Source: Thiobacillus sp. UBA2597
Lineage (GTDB): Bacteria; Pseudomonadota; Gammaproteobacteria; Burkholderiales; Thiobacillaceae
Assembly: GCA_002339725.1 (NCBI GenBank)
Contig: DDKN01000110.1
Span: 1-10,621, forward strand
Direction of reading: 5' to 3'
DNA length: 10,621 bases
Of the stretch, positions 7,981 to 10,621 are shown one piece after another (the first letter of the stretch is position 1; each line of letters opens with the position of its first letter). The position numbers and the translations under genes were made by a program. The notes below the pieces were generated by a model that saw nothing but the letters and a program-made list of their open reading frames with translations, was not told where the DNA came from and made no database searches.

Positions 7981-9006
7981 ATGGATGAGCAGATGCTCGA
8001 TTACCTCGATCAGTTCGTGCCGATCGGTTCGCTCTCGCAGCAGAGCATGGACGAACTGGGCAAGTGCGTCGAAATGCTGCAGTTCAGCCCCGGCCAGACC
8101 CTGTTCAAGAAGGGCGACAACGACAAATGGCTGTATTACCTGCTGGAAGGCCAGGTCAGCCTGACCGATGAAGGGCGGGCGCCGATCCTGATCGAGGCCG
8201 GCAGCGAGGACGGCCGTTACGCCCTGGCCCGGCTCAAGCCGCGGCGCTATACCGGCCTGGCCAAGACCGCGGTCAAGGTGCTGCGGGTGGAGGAAGACGC
8301 CCTGGACCGCCTGGTCACCATGGACCAGGCCACCGGTTTCGAGGTGACCGAGTTCGAGGGCGAAGATCCGGAATGGATGTTCACCGTGCTCACCCTGCCG
8401 GCCTTCCAGAAGCTGCCGCCGGCCAACACCAACGCCATGTTCGGCCGCTTCGAGCGGGTCGAGGTCAAGGCCGGCCAGGTGGTCATCCGCCAGGGCGAGC
8501 CGGGCGACAACTATTACCTCATCCGCGAGGGCGAGGCCGAGGTGAGCCGCACCGGCCCCGACGGCAAGCCCGTGGTGCTGGCCCGGCTGGGCAAGGGCGA
8601 CGGTTTCGGCGAGGAGGCCCTGCTCTCCGGCATGCCGCGCAATGCCACGGTCACCATGCTCACGCCCGGCGTGCTCATGCGCATGGCGCAGAAGGATTTC
8701 AACGAGCTGCTCAAGGCGCCCATGGTCAAGTGGGTGACGCCCGAGCAGGTCAGGCAGATGCTGGCCGCCGGCGCCGGCCTGATCGACGTGCGGCTGGAGG
8801 ACGAGTTCAAGGGCGGCACGCTCAAGGGCGCGATCAACATCCCGCTCGCCCAATTGCGCAGCAAGGCCGAGGGCCTGGACCCCAAGCGCAAATACATCGT
8901 GTTCTGCCAGTCCGGCCAGCGCAGCGCCGCCGCCGCCTTCCTGCTGGAACAGCGCGGGTTCGATGTCTACGTGCTCAAGGGGGGGCTGGACAGCGTGAAG
9001 GGTTGA
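7981..9006 (+). CDS. Double cyclic-nucleotide-binding domain protein fused to rhodanese
   Basis: 341-residue soluble protein without a signal peptide. Residues about 12-115 form a first cNMP-binding-like fold (FSPGQTLFKKGDNDKWLYYLLEG) that lacks the phosphate-binding cassette. Residues about 155-245 form a second, better preserved one: VKAGQVVIRQGEPGDNYYLI followed by GFGEEALLSGMPRNATV. In it, Glu211 and Arg220 occupy the positions that bind the ribose and phosphate of cyclic nucleotides in CAP and PKA. Residues about 250-341 are a single rhodanese domain (LIDVRLEDEF, then GAINIPL) with active-site Cys309 in the loop CQSGQR. The ATG at 7981 is preferred over the in-frame TTG at 7963 because GGAGGGG (7965-7971) gives ideal spacing. 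The protein suggests ligand-gated sulfur transfer or redox sensing. The real substrate and ligand are unknown, and no DNA-binding domain is visible. Confidence 0.9.
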   Translation: MDEQMLDYLDQFVPIGSLSQQSMDELGKCVEMLQFSPGQTLFKKGDNDKWLYYLLEGQVSLTDEGRAPILIEAGSEDGRYALARLKPRRYTGLAKTAVKVLRVEEDALDRLVTMDQATGFEVTEFEGEDPEWMFTVLTLPAFQKLPPANTNAMFGRFERVEVKAGQVVIRQGEPGDNYYLIREGEAEVSRTGPDGKPVVLARLGKGDGFGEEALLSGMPRNATVTMLTPGVLMRMAQKDFNELLKAPMVKWVTPEQVRQMLAAGAGLIDVRLEDEFKGGTLKGAINIPLAQLRSKAEGLDPKRKYIVFCQSGQRSAAAAFLLEQRGFDVYVLKGGLDSVKG

Positions 9007-9025
9007 GGGCTGCCCGCTCAGCCGC

Positions 9026-9053
9026 AAAAAAGGCCGCAGCAGCGGCCTTTTTT
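9026..9053. terminator. Bidirectional intrinsic terminator
   Basis: AAAAAAGGCCGC (9026-9037) and GCGGCCTTTTTT (9042-9053) form a perfect 12-bp inverted repeat around the loop AGCA. The GC core is followed by six T residues on either strand. It sits between the stops of two convergent genes (the cNMP/rhodanese gene on plus, the ankyrin gene on minus) and can terminate both. Confidence 0.93.
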
Positions 9054-9069
9054 GTTGGGGTGGCGCAGC

Positions 9070-9648
9070 TCAGTGGGTCGGCCGCTTCATGAAGCTGATG
9101 ACGTTCTTGTCGCTCGGGCCCTTGCGGCCGGTGGAGCAGGCGCCCTCGGTCTCGGGCACGAAGCCGGTGGCCTCGTGCAAAAGGTTGATGACATCGACCC
9201 AGTGGCGTTCCTTGGCCATCTGCAGCGCGGTGCGCCCGGCCTCGTTGCTGGCGAAGGCATCGGCCCCGGCGTTGAGCAGCACCTCGCACACCGCGCCCTC
9301 GCCGCCGCCGGCGGCCAGCATGAGGGGCGTGAGGCCGAAGGCGATGCGGGCATTGACGTCGGCCCCGGCGTCGATCAGGGCCTTGACCACCGGGGCGTAA
9401 CCGGTGTCCTGCTCGTGGTTGTAGGCGGCCTTGAAGATCGGGGTCCACTGCATGGCGTCGCGCGCATTGACGTCGGCCCCGGCATCAATCAGGACCCGGA
9501 CGGCGGCCAGGTGGCCCTCGAAGGCGGCGACGTGCAGCGGGGTCTGGCCTTCTTCGTTGGTGCTGTTGGGGTTGGCGCCGGCCGCGATCAGGCGGTTGAG
9601 CGCATCGACATCGCCGGCTTTGGCGGCGGCAAAGAATTCGGCAGACAT
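9070..9648 (-). CDS. Small ankyrin-repeat protein
   Basis: 192-residue protein made of five ankyrin repeats: about 3-34, 35-67, 68-103, 104-136 and 137-163. The hallmarks are clear, for example GQTPLHVAAFEGHLAAVRVL and two copies of LIDAGADVNAR. The third repeat has a few extra residues (NHEQDTGYAPV). A polar tail of about 30 residues follows (GFVPETEGACSTGRKGPSDK onward) and carries a lone cysteine; it resembles no domain I know. There is no signal peptide or membrane segment, so it is probably cytoplasmic and acts by protein-protein contact. The ATG at 9646-9648 has a good ribosome site (AGGAG, minus strand of 9655-9659). The gene has its own promoter region with an IscR-like operator, which hints at a role in Fe-S or oxidative stress. 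The partner is unknown. Confidence 0.92.
   Translation of the reverse strand: MSAEFFAAAKAGDVDALNRLIAAGANPNSTNEEGQTPLHVAAFEGHLAAVRVLIDAGADVNARDAMQWTPIFKAAYNHEQDTGYAPVVKALIDAGADVNARIAFGLTPLMLAAGGGEGAVCEVLLNAGADAFASNEAGRTALQMAKERHWVDVINLLHEATGFVPETEGACSTGRKGPSDKNVISFMKRPTH
9350..9369 (+). repeat. 20-bp direct repeat, copy 1 (ankyrin codons)
   Basis: The 20-mer GCATTGACGTCGGCCCCGGC occurs here and again at 9464-9483, 114 bases apart, within the ankyrin gene. On the minus strand both copies encode the AGADVNA turn of consecutive ankyrin repeats. Exact identity at codon level suggests a fairly recent internal duplication or gene conversion. Confidence 0.85.
9464..9483 (+). repeat. 20-bp direct repeat, copy 2 (ankyrin codons)
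   Basis: Second exact copy of the 20-mer found at 9350-9369. It encodes the end of the second ankyrin repeat. The sequence on either side differs between the copies, so the identity is limited to the conserved turn. Confidence 0.85.
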
Positions 9649-9666
9649 GGCAAGCTCCTGGACTTA

Positions 9667-9691
9667 ATGTCCGACTATTATACTCAAGTAT
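9667..9691 (-). promoter_or_regulatory. Ankyrin gene promoter with IscR type 1-like operator
   Basis: Read on the minus strand, this 25-bp element begins ATACTTGAGT and ends AGTCGGACAT, with TATAA(T) between. Compared from memory with the E. coli IscR type 1 consensus (ATASYYGACT, then RWWWY, then AGTCRRSTAT), it matches at 22 of 25 positions; the mismatches are positions 9, 22 and 23. A perfect TATAAT -10 box (9677-9682) lies at its centre, so a bound regulator would block RNA polymerase. No good -35 is visible. Transcription would start near 9670, leaving a short leader with the AGGAG site of the ankyrin gene. The -10 call is strong; the regulator's identity is inferred. Confidence 0.65.
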
Positions 9692-9718
9692 TGACGGCTG
9701 GCTAGATCCCCACCCCGA

Positions 9719-9740
9719 CCCTCCCCATCAATGGGGAGGG
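9719..9740. repeat. Intergenic palindrome CCCTCCCCAT/ATGGGGAGGG
   Basis: A perfect 10-bp inverted repeat with a 2-base loop lies between ubiD and the ankyrin promoter, inside a C-rich/G-rich tract (9706-9743). It resembles the dispersed CCCTCCCC...GGGGAGGG intergenic palindromes that occur in many copies in GC-rich proteobacterial genomes. No T-run follows on either strand. On the minus strand it could form a hairpin at the 3' end of ubiD mRNA. Confidence 0.6.
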
Positions 9741-9766
9741 GGATGTGCTGTGCGATCCTGATGCAC

Positions 9767-9786
9767 CTCTCCCGAGGCAGGGGGAG
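9767..9786. repeat. Second short palindrome next to the ubiD stop
   Basis: CTCTCCC (9767-9773) and GGGGGAG (9780-9786) pair over 7 bp with one G:T and a 6-base loop. It is related in sequence to the palindrome at 9719-9740 and probably belongs to the same repeat unit. It begins 6 bases past the ubiD stop codon. Confidence 0.45.
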
Positions 9787-9791
9787 CGTGT

Positions 9792-10621
9792 CTACAACCC
9801 GAGCTGCTGCCAGAGCGCGTCGACCCTGGCCTTGACCTCGGCGTCCATGGCGATCGGCCGGCCCCATTCGCGCTGGGTCTCGCCCGGCCATTTGTTGGTG
9901 GCGTCGATGCCCATCTTCGAGCCCAGTCCGGAGACGGGGCTGGCGAAGTCGAGGTAGTCGATCGGGGTGTTTTCCACGATCAGGGTGTCGCGCGCCGGGT
10001 CGACCCTCGTCGTCATCGCCCAGATCACCTCTTTCCAGTCCCGCACGTTCACGTCGTCGTCGGTGACCAGGATGAACTTGGTGTACATAAACTGGCGCAG
10101 AAAAGACCAGACGCCGAACATCACCCGCTTGGCGTGGCCCGGGTACTGCTTCTTCATCGCCACGCAGGCCAGGCGGTAACTGCAGCCTTCGGGCGGCAGG
10201 TAGAAGTCGGTGATCTCGGGAAACTGCTTCTGCAGCAGCGGCACGAACACCTCGTTGAGGGCGACGCCGAGGATGGCCGGCTCGTCCGGCGGCTTGCCGG
10301 TGTAAGTGCTGTGGTAGATCGGGTCGCGCCGCAGCGTGATGCGCTCGACCGTGAACACCGGGAAGCGCTCGACCTCGTTGTAGTAGCCGGTGTGGTCGCC
10401 GAACGGGCCTTCCGGCGCGGTCTCACCCGAATGGATCACGCCTTCGAGCACGATCTCGGCAGACGCGGGCACCTGCAGGTCCGAGCCGATGGCCTTGACG
10501 ACCTCGGTCTTGGCGCCGCGCAAGAGGCCGGCGAACTGGTATTCGGACAGCGTATCGGGCACCGGCGCGACCGCGCCCAGAATGGCGGCCGGGTCGGCGC
10601 CGAGGGCGACGCAGACCGGGA
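9792..10621 (-). CDS. ubiD: 4-hydroxy-3-polyprenylbenzoate decarboxylase UbiD (5' part outside window)
   Basis: Prenylated-FMN-dependent decarboxylase of ubiquinone synthesis (EC 4.1.1.98); its cofactor is made by UbiX. The window holds about 276 codons, the C-terminal half or slightly more of a family of about 490 residues. The reading frame stays open to the window edge (PVCVALGADPAAILGAVAPV), so the real start lies beyond 10621; the GTG at 10562 is internal. Visible family blocks are PDTLSEYQFAGLLRG, EIVLEG, APEGPFGDHTGYYNEVE with the catalytic-type Glu and Asp, STYTGKPPDEP, PEGCSYRLA, GVWSFLRQFMYTKF, DDDVN, and the C-terminal LDFASPVSGLGSKMGIDAT and ETQREWGRP. These are close to E. coli UbiD. 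The stop is TAG at 9792-9794. It precedes the ankyrin gene but is separated from it by palindromes and a separate promoter. Confidence 0.97.
   Translation of the reverse strand, partial: PVCVALGADPAAILGAVAPVPDTLSEYQFAGLLRGAKTEVVKAIGSDLQVPASAEIVLEGVIHSGETAPEGPFGDHTGYYNEVERFPVFTVERITLRRDPIYHSTYTGKPPDEPAILGVALNEVFVPLLQKQFPEITDFYLPPEGCSYRLACVAMKKQYPGHAKRVMFGVWSFLRQFMYTKFILVTDDDVNVRDWKEVIWAMTTRVDPARDTLIVENTPIDYLDFASPVSGLGSKMGIDATNKWPGETQREWGRPIAMDAEVKARVDALWQQLGL

Noticed and set aside
9691..9696. TTGACG on the plus strand as a -35 box
   Set aside because: No plus-strand gene lies downstream and no -10 box is found at suitable spacing; it overlaps the end of the IscR-like site by chance.
10560..10562. 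GTG start for ubiD
   Set aside because: Conserved UbiD sequence (PVCVALGADPAAILGAVAP) continues upstream of it to the window edge, so this codon is an internal Val.

Overview
The window is GC-rich chromosomal DNA, and the gene content points to a proteobacterium, most likely a betaproteobacterium. Lgt, IlvD, UbiD and YeaD all resemble the Gram-negative (E. coli-type) forms. An lgt gene divergent from an ilvD-containing block and tRNA-Ala beside it also fits. No genus can be assigned by eye. There is no sign of a phage, transposase, CRISPR array or rRNA, and coding density is very high; the longest gene-free stretch is the 174-bp divergent region between lgt and the substrate-binding protein gene.

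Left arm, minus strand: lgt (lipoprotein diacylglyceryl transferase) is followed by a tRNA-Ala with anticodon CGC. lgt starts from a divergent region that holds a perfect TATAAT inside an inverted repeat.

Centre, plus strand: a PhnD-like periplasmic binding protein ends 3 bases before the start of a 1031-residue hybrid histidine kinase (TM, periplasmic sensor, TM, HAMP, PAS, HisKA, HATPase, pseudo-receiver, receiver, HPt). No ABC permease or ATPase is present, so the pair looks like a sensory module rather than a transporter. Directly downstream, with its own probable promoter overlapping the kinase stop codon, comes a likely operon. It holds ilvD (branched-chain amino acid synthesis), yeaD (hexose-6-phosphate mutarotase) and a protein with two cyclic-nucleotide-binding folds fused to a rhodanese domain. 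This block ends at a strong symmetrical terminator shared with the convergent gene on the other side.

Right arm, minus strand: ubiD (ubiquinone pathway decarboxylase, its 5' part cut off by the window edge) is followed by about 90 bases of palindromic GC-rich sequence. A small five-repeat ankyrin protein comes next. Its promoter carries a 25-bp element that strongly resembles an IscR type 1 operator wrapped around a perfect -10 box, which suggests Fe-S or redox control of this gene.

Most of the window is housekeeping. The items worth following up are the binding-protein/kinase pair, the putative IscR operator before the ankyrin gene, the cNMP-cNMP-rhodanese fusion, and a 17-residue insertion in IlvD.
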